This document shows, piece after piece, positions 1-8,669 of a DNA stretch of 64,000 bases; positions within the stretch are counted from its first letter, which is position 1, and each line of letters starts with the position of its first letter. The stretch lies in assembly GCA_030433335.1 (NCBI GenBank), contig JAUILL010000014.1, forward strand, positions 27,258 through 91,257, written 5' to 3'. The translations under genes and the position numbers were made by a program. This DNA is from Alphaproteobacteria bacterium. Its GTDB lineage: Bacteria > Pseudomonadota > Alphaproteobacteria > Rhodobacterales > Rhodobacteraceae. The notes beneath the pieces were generated by a model. The model ran no database searches. It saw nothing but the letters and a program-made list of their open reading frames with translations, and was not told the DNA's origin.

Positions 1-452
1 TCCGCGAAGCGGGTCAGAGCCGGAGTGTCACATTCGAAGCTATTTTCCCCGGCGAATCCGAACGTTTGCCGCTGGAACCCCGCGAGTTCGAGGCCGAAAC
101 CAGTTCCGTAGGTCAGACCTACACGCTGACGCTGGCCTTCGAGGAAAACCCCGGGGCAGGGGTTTATCCGGGTGCGTCGGTGTCGGTCGCAGCCAGCACA
201 GAGATGCCTGCACAAGATACCGTCTTTCTCCCCGAGACCGCGCTGGCCTTTGATCCGGCCGGAAAGCCATTGGTCATGGTCTTTGACGAGGCCGGTACAG
301 TCAGCGCAACGCCTGTCGAGATCGAGATTGCCTACGACGGTCGCGTCCGGTTGCTTGGCGGTGTGGCAGAAGGCGCCGAGATCGTCATGACCGGAGCCTC
401 GCAGTTGCAGGATGGCCAGTCTGTCCGCCGCTTTACCCGCGTCGGAGAGTAA
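1..452 (+). CDS. RND efflux periplasmic adaptor subunit (HlyD/MFP family), 3' end only
   Basis: Only the last ~150 codons are present; the reading frame enters from the left edge at base 3. The visible part has the beta-rich barrel and membrane-proximal character of membrane-fusion proteins: a YPGASVSV segment, then PETAL, and a short terminal strand region ending with LQDGQSVRRFTRVGE. Such adaptors bridge an inner-membrane RND pump to an outer-membrane channel. The stop at 450-452 lies three bases before the permease start at 456, so the two are one operon and surely form one pump. The 5' end, signal peptide and coiled-coil hairpin are outside the window. Family assignment rests on this fragment plus context. 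Confidence 0.85.
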   Translation, partial: REAGQSRSVTFEAIFPGESERLPLEPREFEAETSSVGQTYTLTLAFEENPGAGVYPGASVSVAASTEMPAQDTVFLPETALAFDPAGKPLVMVFDEAGTVSATPVEIEIAYDGRVRLLGGVAEGAEIVMTGASQLQDGQSVRRFTRVGE

Positions 453-455
453 CCC

Positions 456-3400
456 ATGTCTATTGCACGCGCGTCTATCGACAAGGCGCTGATCACGTGG
501 CTCCTTATGATCGGGTGTTTGCTCGGCGGGATCTGGGGATTTGCCACGATCGGCCGATTGGAAGACCCCGCTTTTACAATCAAGCAGGCGGTCATCATCA
601 CCCAATATCCCGGTGCAGGTGCGGATCAGGTGGCCCGAGAGGTCACAGAACCGCTGGAATCCGCTATTCAGAAGATGTCCGAGGTCGAGACGATCACCTC
701 GTCCAACAAGCCCGGCGTGAGCCGGATCGACGTGGAAATCGAGAGTACCTTTGACGGGACTGAACTTCCCCAGATCTGGGACAAGCTGCGCAAGCGGGTG
801 AACGATGCTCGGGGCAGTCTGCCCTCGGGGGCCGGAACGCCGTATGTGAACGACAGTTTCGGGGATGTGTTCGGCGTGTTCTTTGCCATCCAGACCCCCG
901 GCTTTACAGATGCAGAAACCCACGAGATTGCGGAATTCCTGCGACGTGAGCTTCTGACCGTCGAAGGCGTGGCCGACGTGGACCTGCAAGGTCTGCCCGA
1001 AGAAGCGGTGTATGTAACGCCTGATATGGCGATTGCCCGAAATCTGGGTGTTGCGCCGACGGCCATCGCCAGCGCTATCGCGAATTCCAACGCTGTCGCC
1101 AGTGCGGGCAGTGTCACGATGAACGGACAGGATATCCGCATCGAGGCACCCCAGGGCTCGAACACGGTCGACGAAATCGCACGCCTGACCATCGGTGTCG
1201 GCGGCGAGATCATTGACCTTCTCGATCTGGCAACCGTCAGCCGCGAGCGCGTCAGCGATCCGGACATGATCATTCGCTTCAACGGCAAAGAAGCCTTTAC
1301 CATGGGGGTGTCCGGCAAGTCTGGCCAGAACATCGTGGATATCGGTCATCGGATTGATGACCGGCTTGCAGCGCTATCGCAGGATTTGCCTGCCGGTGTT
1401 GAAATCCACCCTGTCTACCAGCAGCACGTGGTGGTCGAAGAAGCCTCGAATGCCTTCCTCGTGAACCTTGCGATGTCGGTGGCGATCGTGGTGATAGTTC
1501 TGGCGCTGTTCATGGGCTGGCGTGCCGCGGTGGTCGTGGGGGCAACTCTGCTCCTGACCGTGGTTGGCACGGTGTTCTTTATGGCGATCTTTGGCATCGA
1601 GATGGAACGCATTTCGCTTGGCGCACTCATTATCGCGATGGGGATGCTGGTGGATAACGCCATCGTTGTGGCCGAGGGGATGCAGGGCGACATGGCGCAG
1701 GGCAAAACTGCCCGCGATGCCGCCGAAGATGTGGCGAGCAAAACCCAGACGCCTTTGCTCGGGGCGACGGTGATCGGTATCATGGCCTTTGCGGGCATTG
1801 GTCTGTCGCCTGACGCAACTGGCGAATTCCTGTTCTCCCTCTTCGCGGTGATTGGCATCTCCCTGCTGCTGTCGTGGGTTCTGGCGATTTCGGCGACGCC
1901 GCTTCTGGGGCACTACTTCTTTAAGGTCGGTGCAGGGTCTGCAGAGGGCAACTACAACGGCCCGATCTTCCGTGCCTATCGCCGGACGCTGGACTTGGCG
2001 CTGACTCTGCGCTGGCCCGTTCTTGCGGTGTTGGGGGTGGTGACAGTGATGTGCTACATCGGATTTGGTCAGGTGAAGCAGCAGTTCTTCCCCGACAGCA
2101 ACACGCCTCTGTTCTATGTGCACTATAAACTGCCCCAAGGAGGCAGCATTCACAGCACGGCTGCGGACATGGAACTGCTCGAAGACTGGCTGGCGGAACG
2201 CGAGGAAGTCGTCTCGGTGGCGACCTTCGTTGGCGGTGGTGCCAGCCGCTTCATGCTGACCTATGGCCCCGAAGAGGCTCTGCCGACCTATGGCCACCTG
2301 ATCATCCGTACGCACACACTGGAGGAAATCCCTCAACTGCGGAGTGATCTGGAGACCTATGGCCGCGGTCAACTGGTTGCGGGCGAGTTCAGGACGGAAC
2401 GACTGGCCTTTGGTCCTGGTGGCGGTGCGCCGATTGCGGCGCGGTTCTCGGGCAGTGATCCGGTGGTCCTGCGGGAGTTGGCCGCCGAAGCCTCTGCGCG
2501 CATGGTCGAGGCGTCTGACCTGCTACAAGACCTGCGAACTGACTGGCGCGAGCGTGAACTGGTTCTGCAACCTGTCTACGCCGAAGATCGTGCTCAAGCA
2601 GTGGGTGTCGCCCGCGAAGATCTGGCCTCGGCCTTCCTGACCGCCACGGATGGTGTGCAAGCAGGGACCTATCGCGAGGATGATCGACAAATCCCCATCG
2701 TGGTCCGCAACGCAATCAACACCGCGACTGGCAATCCCGATCTGGCGGACCAACTGGTCTATTCCAGCGCGGCGGGGAACTACATCCCGATCGTCCAACT
2801 CATCGACGGGTTCGACTACGAGGCTCAAAACACTCTGATCCAGCGCCGCAACCGCGTGCCAACGATCACGGTCGAAGCGGGTGTCGTCGATGGCGAGAAT
2901 GCAGCGGCGGTGTTCAACACAATCCGCCCTGTGATCGAAGCGATGGAATTGCCCGAAGGCTATATGCTGGAGTGGGGCGGAGAATACGAGAACTCGACCA
3001 AAGCCCAGAGCAGCTTGGGTAAACAGTTGCCTCTGTCGCTGTTGATCATGATCGTGATCTCGATCCTGCTCTTCGGTCGCCTGCGTCAGCCGCTGATCAT
3101 CTGGCTCTTGGTGCCGATGGCGGTGAATGGTGTGGCTCTTGGTCTGTTGGGGACAGGACTTCCGTTCAGCTTTACCGCGCTGCTGGGTCTGCTCAGCCTG
3201 TCGGGGATGCTGATCAAGAACGGCATCGTGCTGGTCGAGGAAATCGATCTGGTCCGAGCCGAAGGCGTCCCCTTCCGCCAAGCTGTGCTGGATGCATCGA
3301 CCTCGCGTCTGCGTCCGGTGGTGCTGGCGGCGGCAACGACTATCCTCGGAATGATTCCGCTGCTCTCGGATGCGTTCTTCGCCTCGATGGCAGTGACGAT

Positions 3401-3500
3401 CATGGGTGGTCTCGGGTTCGCGTCGATCCTGACGCTGATCGCGGCCCCAATGTTCTATTACATGTTCTTCTTCCGCGAGCGGCGCGCCGAAGCGGCTTGA
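456..3500 (+). CDS. Efflux RND transporter permease subunit (AcrB/AcrF-like)
   Basis: A 1014-residue inner-membrane proton antiporter, the normal size for the family (~1000-1050). It has one N-terminal helix, a large periplasmic porter/docking domain, a central bundle of helices (about residues 330-540), a second periplasmic domain and a final helix bundle (about 850-1005). The transmembrane proton-relay region reads GMLVDNAIVVAEG near residue 400, where AcrB has a DD pair, so the second acidic residue is Asn here. The later LSGMLIKNGIVLVEE segment carries the relay Lys near residue 920. It pairs with the adaptor ending at 452. No outer-membrane channel gene or regulator is seen within the window. 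Substrate is unknown; the subfamily resembles generic AcrB/MMPL-type multidrug or metabolite pumps. A rho-independent terminator follows at 3523. Confidence 0.95.
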   Translation: MSIARASIDKALITWLLMIGCLLGGIWGFATIGRLEDPAFTIKQAVIITQYPGAGADQVAREVTEPLESAIQKMSEVETITSSNKPGVSRIDVEIESTFDGTELPQIWDKLRKRVNDARGSLPSGAGTPYVNDSFGDVFGVFFAIQTPGFTDAETHEIAEFLRRELLTVEGVADVDLQGLPEEAVYVTPDMAIARNLGVAPTAIASAIANSNAVASAGSVTMNGQDIRIEAPQGSNTVDEIARLTIGVGGEIIDLLDLATVSRERVSDPDMIIRFNGKEAFTMGVSGKSGQNIVDIGHRIDDRLAALSQDLPAGVEIHPVYQQHVVVEEASNAFLVNLAMSVAIVVIVLALFMGWRAAVVVGATLLLTVVGTVFFMAIFGIEMERISLGALIIAMGMLVDNAIVVAEGMQGDMAQGKTARDAAEDVASKTQTPLLGATVIGIMAFAGIGLSPDATGEFLFSLFAVIGISLLLSWVLAISATPLLGHYFFKVGAGSAEGNYNGPIFRAYRRTLDLALTLRWPVLAVLGVVTVMCYIGFGQVKQQFFPDSNTPLFYVHYKLPQGGSIHSTAADMELLEDWLAEREEVVSVATFVGGGASRFMLTYGPEEALPTYGHLIIRTHTLEEIPQLRSDLETYGRGQLVAGEFRTERLAFGPGGGAPIAARFSGSDPVVLRELAAEASARMVEASDLLQDLRTDWRERELVLQPVYAEDRAQAVGVAREDLASAFLTATDGVQAGTYREDDRQIPIVVRNAINTATGNPDLADQLVYSSAAGNYIPIVQLIDGFDYEAQNTLIQRRNRVPTITVEAGVVDGENAAAVFNTIRPVIEAMELPEGYMLEWGGEYENSTKAQSSLGKQLPLSLLIMIVISILLFGRLRQPLIIWLLVPMAVNGVALGLLGTGLPFSFTALLGLLSLSGMLIKNGIVLVEEIDLVRAEGVPFRQAVLDASTSRLRPVVLAAATTILGMIPLLSDAFFASMAVTIMGGLGFASILTLIAAPMFYYMFFFRERRAEAA

Positions 3501-3522
3501 GGAACTCTCAAAAATCAACAGG

Positions 3523-3547
3523 AAGGGCGCCTTTGGGGCGCCCTTTT
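3523..3547 (+). terminator. Rho-independent terminator after the RND operon
   Basis: A 9-bp perfect stem (AAGGGCGCC at 3523-3531 with GGCGCCCTT at 3537-3545) closes a TTTGG loop and is followed by a short T-rich run. It lies 23 bases after the permease stop. Confidence 0.85.
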
Positions 3548-3692
3548 CTATTCTGGCCCGTGGTGAAAGTGTGGCATTTCAGTCGGTCTCGTTGGGAAAA
3601 CTAACAAAAGCGTGACCGAAGTGACTGGAAAAACAAATTCTCAGTTTGCTATGGTGGTGTCGTGCCTGGGGGGGCACATCAGTGAGGTCAGC

Positions 3693-4610
3693 ATGCGCGC
3701 GATCTATGGGGCAGCCATTGCCCTTTCTCTTTTGGCACCCGCCTCCCACGCTCAGGACACACAATTCCTTGGGTTTGGCTATCAGATTTCCAACGACTTC
3801 ATCGGCGACGGTCATGACCGTTACCGGACGGGCTCGACCCAAGCGAGCATCATGTTCGGTCGTGAGTGGACCGGATCGCTGGGAACGCAGTATTTCGACA
3901 CGCTCGAACTGCGCGGCAGCACCGAGATCGCGGCCCCTGACAATTTGGAAAAGCCCGTGGACGGCGACCGTCCTTACGCAGCAGTGGCACGTTTGGGGGC
4001 GCATACCCATTTCGGTGAAACACTGTCGCGCACCGAATTCGATATGGGTGTCGGGGTCGAGATCATCGGTCCCCAAACCAAGCTGGACGAGTTTCAGGCA
4101 AACTTCCACCGTTGGATCGGTGCGGATGATGCCAGCAACGAAACCCGCAAGGCGATGATTCAGGATAACGTCTTTGGCTATGGCCACATCGAAGCGTCGA
4201 AGACCATGGATCTGGGGCGCTCTTCGCGGGTAACTCCCTTTATCGAAGGCCACGCGGGTCTGGAATCTTTTGCCCGCATTGGTGCGGATTTCGAATTCGG
4301 CGGCCTGATCTCGGATGATCTGAAGGTCCGCGATTACACCACCGGCCAAACCTATACCGCGATCCGTGGCACGCTGAGTGCAATGACTCTGACGGCGGGT
4401 GCGGACTTTGGCTATATGGTCGACTCTGCGATGCTGCCTGAGTCCAATGACTATGACCTTGTTCAGGAGCGCGCCCGCGCCCGCGCTGGCGTCACATGGG
4501 AAGGTCAGCAATCCTCGGCGACTTTTGGTCTGACCTACCTGAGCAAAGAGTTCGACAATCAGACCAGCGGTCAGGTTCTGGGCTCGTTCAACCTGAAATA
4601 TAGCTTCTAA
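3693..4610 (+). CDS. LpxR-like outer-membrane protein (DUF2219 family)
   Basis: A 305-residue protein with a signal peptide (MRAIYGAAIALSLLAPASHA, cleavage after A20). The mature part is amphipathic beta-strand material ending in an aromatic residue (LKYSF), as outer-membrane barrels do. It matches the lipid A 3'-O-deacylase (LpxR) pattern: SNDFIGDGHDRYRTG near residues 33-47 (ND pair at 34-35), and GPQTKLDEFQ followed by FHRWIG with His139 where LpxR has its catalytic His. LpxR removes an acyloxyacyl chain from lipid A at the outer membrane. The start is ATG 3693, preceded by a GAGG ribosome site; an in-frame start at 3612 would put 27 unlikely residues before the signal peptide. Enzyme activity is inferred from these residues; many family members are untested. 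Confidence 0.75.
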   Translation: MRAIYGAAIALSLLAPASHAQDTQFLGFGYQISNDFIGDGHDRYRTGSTQASIMFGREWTGSLGTQYFDTLELRGSTEIAAPDNLEKPVDGDRPYAAVARLGAHTHFGETLSRTEFDMGVGVEIIGPQTKLDEFQANFHRWIGADDASNETRKAMIQDNVFGYGHIEASKTMDLGRSSRVTPFIEGHAGLESFARIGADFEFGGLISDDLKVRDYTTGQTYTAIRGTLSAMTLTAGADFGYMVDSAMLPESNDYDLVQERARARAGVTWEGQQSSATFGLTYLSKEFDNQTSGQVLGSFNLKYSF

Positions 4611-4686
4611 AAGAGTCCGCTCGGACGGACCCAACACGGCGGCACAGCTGCCAGAGCAGTACCTATAACCAGTGGATGCAGGCACC

Positions 4687-5742
4687 ATGGCGATTGCAGG
4701 CACATTTGTGATTCATTGGGCGCAGACGGTCATCGAAGGGGTGGCTGCCGCGCCTCTGAGCGACCTCGCGGCGGGTGCTTTGTGGCGCTGGAGCGGGGAG
4801 CTTACCCGTGTGGACGGGCCGCGCTCGGTGCTACAACTCTCTGATGCCATCGGCGAGGCGCATCTGCGCCGTGGCGCAGCGGGCATGGCGCGGCGTCTGA
4901 TCGGGGACACCTCTGCCGCTCCGCGTGAATCGTCCACCCGTCAGATGGCCGAGCAGAGCCTGACGGTCTCTGACGGAACGACCAGCCACACCGCGCGAAT
5001 CGTGCGGAGCCCCGCATCAGGACACTTGCTCTTGTGTTTTGATCAGGACCATCCCCGTCCAGATCGGGACTATTGGGTGATCAAGCTTGCCTTGGATGAT
5101 ACAGACCGGACAGCGCTGTCTTCGGTTCTCCCAGATCGGCCCGCTGGCGTGATCTGTTTCGGTGCGGGAACGCGGATTGATACGCCCAAAGGCCCGAGTC
5201 TTGTCGAAGCCTTGCAGCCCGGCGACTTTGTGATGACCCGCGATAGTGGCCCGCAAGAAGTGCTTTGGACTGGCAGTCGCCGGATGAGCGGGGCGCGCCT
5301 GTTTGCAATGCCCCAGTTGCGACCGGTGCGTATCCATGCCTCTGCCTTTGGCAAGGACCGCCCTGACGAGACCTTGATCGTTTCGCCCGAACATCGACTC
5401 TTGGTGCAGGGGGATGCTGCGCGCGCGCTGTTCAACACACCCGAAGTCATGGTGCAGGCCCGCGATCTGGTGAACGACCGCACGATCATCTGCGCCCCCG
5501 ATATGAAAGAGGTCACCTATGTGCATATCCTGCTGGGGCGGCACGAGGTGATCTGGGCCAACGGGATCGAATGCGAGAGCTTCCATCCGGCCACCGCGTC
5601 GATGGATGCACTGGACCAGGGTGACCGTATGGCGCTAGAGCAGCTCTTGCCTTGGGTCAGCGATACCCCCATGCGGTACGGCGATTATGCTCGCCGCCCG
5701 CTGTCACGCTCCGAAGCTGCCATTCTGGCCTACGATTTCTAA
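4687..5742 (+). CDS. Hint-domain (hedgehog/intein-type) protein
   Basis: About 351 residues. The N-terminal ~145 residues are a beta-rich domain of unknown role. The C-terminal half is a Hint_2 domain beginning VICFGAGTRIDTPKGP, with the putative self-cleavage Cys at residue 157, then a LQPGDFVMTRD turn, and later SPEHRLLVQGDAA and HILLGRHEVIWANGIECESF. In inteins and hedgehogs this fold performs an N-to-S acyl shift; in Rhodobacterales stand-alone Hint proteins occur in several copies and their substrates are mostly unknown. ATG 4687 fits the family N-terminus (MAIAGTFVIHWAQ); GTG 4672 in the same frame is an alternative. No partner protease or secretion gene is adjacent. No intein host domain is present, so splicing is unlikely. 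Confidence 0.8.
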   Translation: MAIAGTFVIHWAQTVIEGVAAAPLSDLAAGALWRWSGELTRVDGPRSVLQLSDAIGEAHLRRGAAGMARRLIGDTSAAPRESSTRQMAEQSLTVSDGTTSHTARIVRSPASGHLLLCFDQDHPRPDRDYWVIKLALDDTDRTALSSVLPDRPAGVICFGAGTRIDTPKGPSLVEALQPGDFVMTRDSGPQEVLWTGSRRMSGARLFAMPQLRPVRIHASAFGKDRPDETLIVSPEHRLLVQGDAARALFNTPEVMVQARDLVNDRTIICAPDMKEVTYVHILLGRHEVIWANGIECESFHPATASMDALDQGDRMALEQLLPWVSDTPMRYGDYARRPLSRSEAAILAYDF

Positions 5743-5759
5743 AAAGCCCCTCAACGCTG

Positions 5760-5787
5760 TTGACTCTGCCGTGCGGACCTATATAGG
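5760..5787 (+). promoter_or_regulatory. Sigma-70-type promoter for rpsD
   Basis: TTGACT at 5760-5765 is followed, after 16 bases, by TATAGG at 5782-5787. Transcription would begin near 5794 and give a leader of about 90 bases before the GTG start of rpsD. Spacing is one base short of ideal; not tested. Confidence 0.55.
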
Positions 5788-5807
5788 GGCGGCTCACATT
5801 GGTGTTG

Positions 5808-5846
5808 GTGGCCCCCGCAAGGGGATGCCTGTCAGGGGAAACCCAG
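5808..5846 (+). ncRNA. Structured 5' leader of rpsD (candidate cis-regulatory RNA)
   Basis: Two adjacent small hairpins lie in the leader. The first has CCCC (5812-5815) pairing with GGGG (5821-5824) and an outer GG/CC pair. The second is GGG-GAAA-CCC at 5835-5844, with a GNRA-type tetraloop. S4 autoregulates its own mRNA in several bacteria through leader structures, so this is a plausible feedback site. I know of no description of this form, and the stems are short. Confidence 0.3.
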
Positions 5847-5885
5847 TAGGACAACGCCCTTCATACTTAACGAAGGAGATCAGCC

Positions 5886-6506
5886 GTGACCAAACGCACG
5901 TCTGCCAAGTACAAAATTGACCGCCGCATGGGCGAAAACATTTGGGGTCGCCCCAAGTCGCCCGTCAACCGTCGTGAATATGGCCCCGGCCAGCACGGTC
6001 AGCGCCGCAAGGGCAAACTGTCGGACTTCGGTCTGCAGCTGCGCGCCAAGCAGAAGCTGAAAGGCTACTACGGCGACATGACCGAGAAGCAATTCCGCCG
6101 CATCTTCGGTGAAGCAGAGCGTCGTCGCGGTGACACCGGTGAGATCCTGATCGGTCTGCTGGAAAGCCGTCTGGACGCAGTTGTTTACCGCGCCAAGTTC
6201 GTTCCCACCGTCTTCGCAGCTCGTCAGTTCGTGAACCACGGTCACGTTCTGGTCAACGGCAAGCGCGTGAACATCCCCTCGTACCGCGTCAAAGAAGGCG
6301 ACGTTATCGAGGTTCGCGAGAAGTCGAAGCAAATGGTTGTCCTGCTGGAAGCTGTTCAGCTGGCAGAGCGCGATGTTCCTGACTACATCGACGCCGACCA
6401 CAGCAAGATGACTGCAACCTTCGTTCGCATGCCCGGCCTGTCGGACGTTCCTTACCCCGTCGTAATGGAACCGAACCTGGTTATCGAATTCTACGCACAG
6501 AACTAA
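5886..6506 (+). CDS. rpsD: 30S ribosomal protein S4
   Basis: A 206-residue primary 16S rRNA-binding protein of the small subunit. The N-terminal part ([20 protein letters not shown], then [16 protein letters not shown]) is the alphaproteobacterial form without the zinc-binding cysteines. The S4 RNA-binding domain covers about residues 95-157 ([11 protein letters not shown], then [20 protein letters not shown]). The start is GTG 5886, seven bases after a strong AAGGAG at 5873. It stands alone, not in an S11/rpoA operon, as is usual in Rhodobacterales, and has its own promoter and leader. Codon choice is that of a highly expressed gene. Confidence 0.97.
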   Translation: MTKRTSAKYKIDRRMGENIWGRPKSPVNRREYGPGQHGQRRKGKLSDFGLQLRAKQKLKGYYGDMTEKQFRRIFGEAERRRGDTGEILIGLLESRLDAVVYRAKFVPTVFAARQFVNHGHVLVNGKRVNIPSYRVKEGDVIEVREKSKQMVVLLEAVQLAERDVPDYIDADHSKMTATFVRMPGLSDVPYPVVMEPNLVIEFYAQN

Positions 6507-6666
6507 TCCTGATTTCAGGACCAGTTTTGTGCCACAAGCGCCGTCCCAATGGGGCGGCGCTTTGCTTTTGTGGGCATCTGGCCACTTTCCGGGGGCCATG
6601 GGATCAAAGTGCTCTTTCCCAGTCGTCATCTGCGCTATATGCAAGGCCCGAGTTACGGAGGCCCAG

Positions 6667-7752
6667 ATGAACAAACCCGTCCCCCAGCCCGGCATTATGG
6701 AGATTGATCTCTACGTCGGCGGCGCGTCCGGCGCGCCGGGTTCCAATGTGGTCAAGCTGTCCTCGAACGAGAACCCGTTCGGTCCGTCCGAGGCAGCAGT
6801 CAAGGCAGCAGGCGTCGCGGCGCATCAGATGCATCGCTATCCCGAAATCGACGGGTATTCCCTGCGTGTCGCTCTGGCCGACAAGTACGGGCTCGAGGCG
6901 GACAACATCATCCTTGGCGTGGGCTCTGACGAGATCCTGCAGATGATCTGCAACGCCTATGCTGGTCCGGGTGACGAGGTGATCTACACCCAGCACGGCT
7001 TTGCCATGTACCGCATCTGTGCCCTTGGCGCAGGCGCGACACCCGTTGAGGTGCCCGAGTGCGAGCGCGTCACCGACGTAGACGCAATTCTGGCCGCTGT
7101 CACCGACGCGACCCGCATCGTCTTTATCGCGAACCCCAACAACCCCACCAGCACCATGATCGGTCTGGCCGAGGTCACCCGTCTGGCGGACTCTCTGCCG
7201 CCCCATGTTGTGCTTGTTCTGGATGGTGCCTACGCAGAGTTCGTCGAGGAATACGATGGCGGCGCCGAACTGGCGCGCACCCGTCCCAATGTCATCATGA
7301 CCCGCACCTTCTCCAAGCTGTACGGCTTAGGTGGTCTGCGCGTGGGCTGGGGCTATGCGCAGCGCGACGTGATCGACGTGTTGAACCGCCTGCGCGCGCC
7401 GTTCAACATCTCGACCATCGCATTGGAAGCAGCGAAAGCTGCGCTGGCCGACACCGCGCACATCGACAAGTCGCTGGCCGAAAACGCCCGCCTGCGTGTC
7501 TGGCTGTCCGAAGCGCTGGCTGCCATTGGTGTGCAGTCCGATGCGTCCATGACCAACTTCATCCTCGCGCGCTTCCACGACCAGGAAGAGGCCGAGGCCT
7601 GCAACGAATACCTGAAGGCCCAAGGCCTGATCGTGCGTCCCGTCTCCAGCTACAACTTGCCGCACTGCCTGCGGATCACCGTCGGGGACGAGCCGTCCTG
7701 CCGCCGCGTGGCCCACGCGATTGGCGCGTTCAAAGCAGGAGCCCGTGCATGA
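6667..7752 (+). CDS. hisC: HisC-like aminotransferase (histidinol-phosphate / aromatic)
   Basis: A 361-residue class I/II PLP aminotransferase. Seen: [11 protein letters not shown] substrate loop near residue 30, [12 protein letters not shown] near 155, the PLP-binding Lys217 in [16 protein letters not shown], and a C-terminal LRITVG motif with a conserved Arg. The family converts imidazole-acetol phosphate to histidinol phosphate; many members also transaminate prephenate or phenylpyruvate. It overlaps by ATGA with a prephenate/arogenate dehydrogenase, so a role in tyrosine/phenylalanine synthesis is at least as likely as histidine. ATG 6667 has GGAGG five bases upstream at 6657-6661; an upstream in-frame start at 6529 is rejected because it has no such site and adds 46 unlike residues. 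Confidence 0.9.
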   Translation: MNKPVPQPGIMEIDLYVGGASGAPGSNVVKLSSNENPFGPSEAAVKAAGVAAHQMHRYPEIDGYSLRVALADKYGLEADNIILGVGSDEILQMICNAYAGPGDEVIYTQHGFAMYRICALGAGATPVEVPECERVTDVDAILAAVTDATRIVFIANPNNPTSTMIGLAEVTRLADSLPPHVVLVLDGAYAEFVEEYDGGAELARTRPNVIMTRTFSKLYGLGGLRVGWGYAQRDVIDVLNRLRAPFNISTIALEAAKAALADTAHIDKSLAENARLRVWLSEALAAIGVQSDASMTNFILARFHDQEEAEACNEYLKAQGLIVRPVSSYNLPHCLRITVGDEPSCRRVAHAIGAFKAGARA

Positions 7753-8669
7753 CCCAAGTCTACGACCGTGTGGCGCTGATCGGCCTTGGCCTGATCGCGT
7801 CCTCGATGTTCTGGTCGATCAAGCGTGGCGGTTTGGTGGGGGAAGTCACCGGCTATGCCCGCTCGGCAGAGACCCGAGAAACTGCGCGCGAGATTGGCCT
7901 GTGCGATCGCATCTGTGACACCGCTGCCGAGGCTGTCAAAGACGCGGATCTGGTTGTGCTCTGCGTACCCGTGGGTGCTATGGGTGCCGTGGCGGCAGAG
8001 ATCGCCCCGCACCTGAAGCCGGGCGCGACGATCAGCGATGTGGGCTCGGTCAAGCAGTCCGTGATTGATGCTGTAGGTCCGCATCTGCCCGAAGGCGTGC
8101 ATTTTGTACCCGCGCACCCGCTGGCAGGGACAGAGCATTCGGGCCCGCGCTCTGGCTTTGCTGAGCTGTTTGACAACCGCTGGTGCCTGCTCGTGCCCGT
8201 CGCGGATTCCGACCCAGAGGCGGTCGCCAAGTTGCGCGCCCTATGGGAAGGCATCGGCGCGAATGTCGAGGAAATGGATGCCGAGCACCACGATCTGGTG
8301 CTGGCCGTCACCAGCCACACACCGCACCTGATCGCCTACACGATGGTGGGCGTGGCGGACGATCTGCGCCGCGTGACCGACAGCGAAGTGATCAAATATT
8401 CGGCGGCGGGTTTCCGCGACTTTACGCGGATTGCCGCCAGTGACCCGACCATGTGGCGCGACGTCTTCTTGACGAACAAGGACGCGACGTTGGAAATTCT
8501 GGGCAGGTTCACCGAAGAGCTTTTTGCGCTTCAGCGGGCCATTCGCACAGGAGACGGCGATATGCTGCATGCTTACTTCACTCGGACCCGCGCGATCCGC
8601 CGCGGCATCCTCGAGGCCGGCCAAGACGTTGACGCCCCCGATTTCGGGCGCGGAAAGGCTGCAAAATGA
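7749..8669 (+). CDS. tyrC: Prephenate/arogenate dehydrogenase
   Basis: A 306-residue NAD(P)-dependent enzyme of tyrosine biosynthesis that oxidatively decarboxylates prephenate or arogenate. The N-terminal Rossmann domain begins [13 protein letters not shown] (residues ~8-20). The conserved [15 protein letters not shown] segment lies near residue 117-131 and [11 protein letters not shown], with the catalytic-region His, near 187-197. The C-terminal all-helical dimerisation domain follows; no ACT domain or fused chorismate mutase is present. It starts inside the stop of the upstream aminotransferase (ATGA at 7749) and its own stop overlaps the next start, so translation is coupled. Prephenate versus arogenate preference cannot be told from sequence. 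The symbol is by analogy. Confidence 0.9.
   Translation: MTQVYDRVALIGLGLIASSMFWSIKRGGLVGEVTGYARSAETRETAREIGLCDRICDTAAEAVKDADLVVLCVPVGAMGAVAAEIAPHLKPGATISDVGSVKQSVIDAVGPHLPEGVHFVPAHPLAGTEHSGPRSGFAELFDNRWCLLVPVADSDPEAVAKLRALWEGIGANVEEMDAEHHDLVLAVTSHTPHLIAYTMVGVADDLRRVTDSEVIKYSAAGFRDFTRIAASDPTMWRDVFLTNKDATLEILGRFTEELFALQRAIRTGDGDMLHAYFTRTRAIRRGILEAGQDVDAPDFGRGKAAK

Noticed and set aside
7059..7748. N-terminal extension of the prephenate dehydrogenase reading frame
   Set aside because: The extension is out-of-frame hisC sequence, very rich in Arg; the Rossmann fold begins right after ATG 7749.
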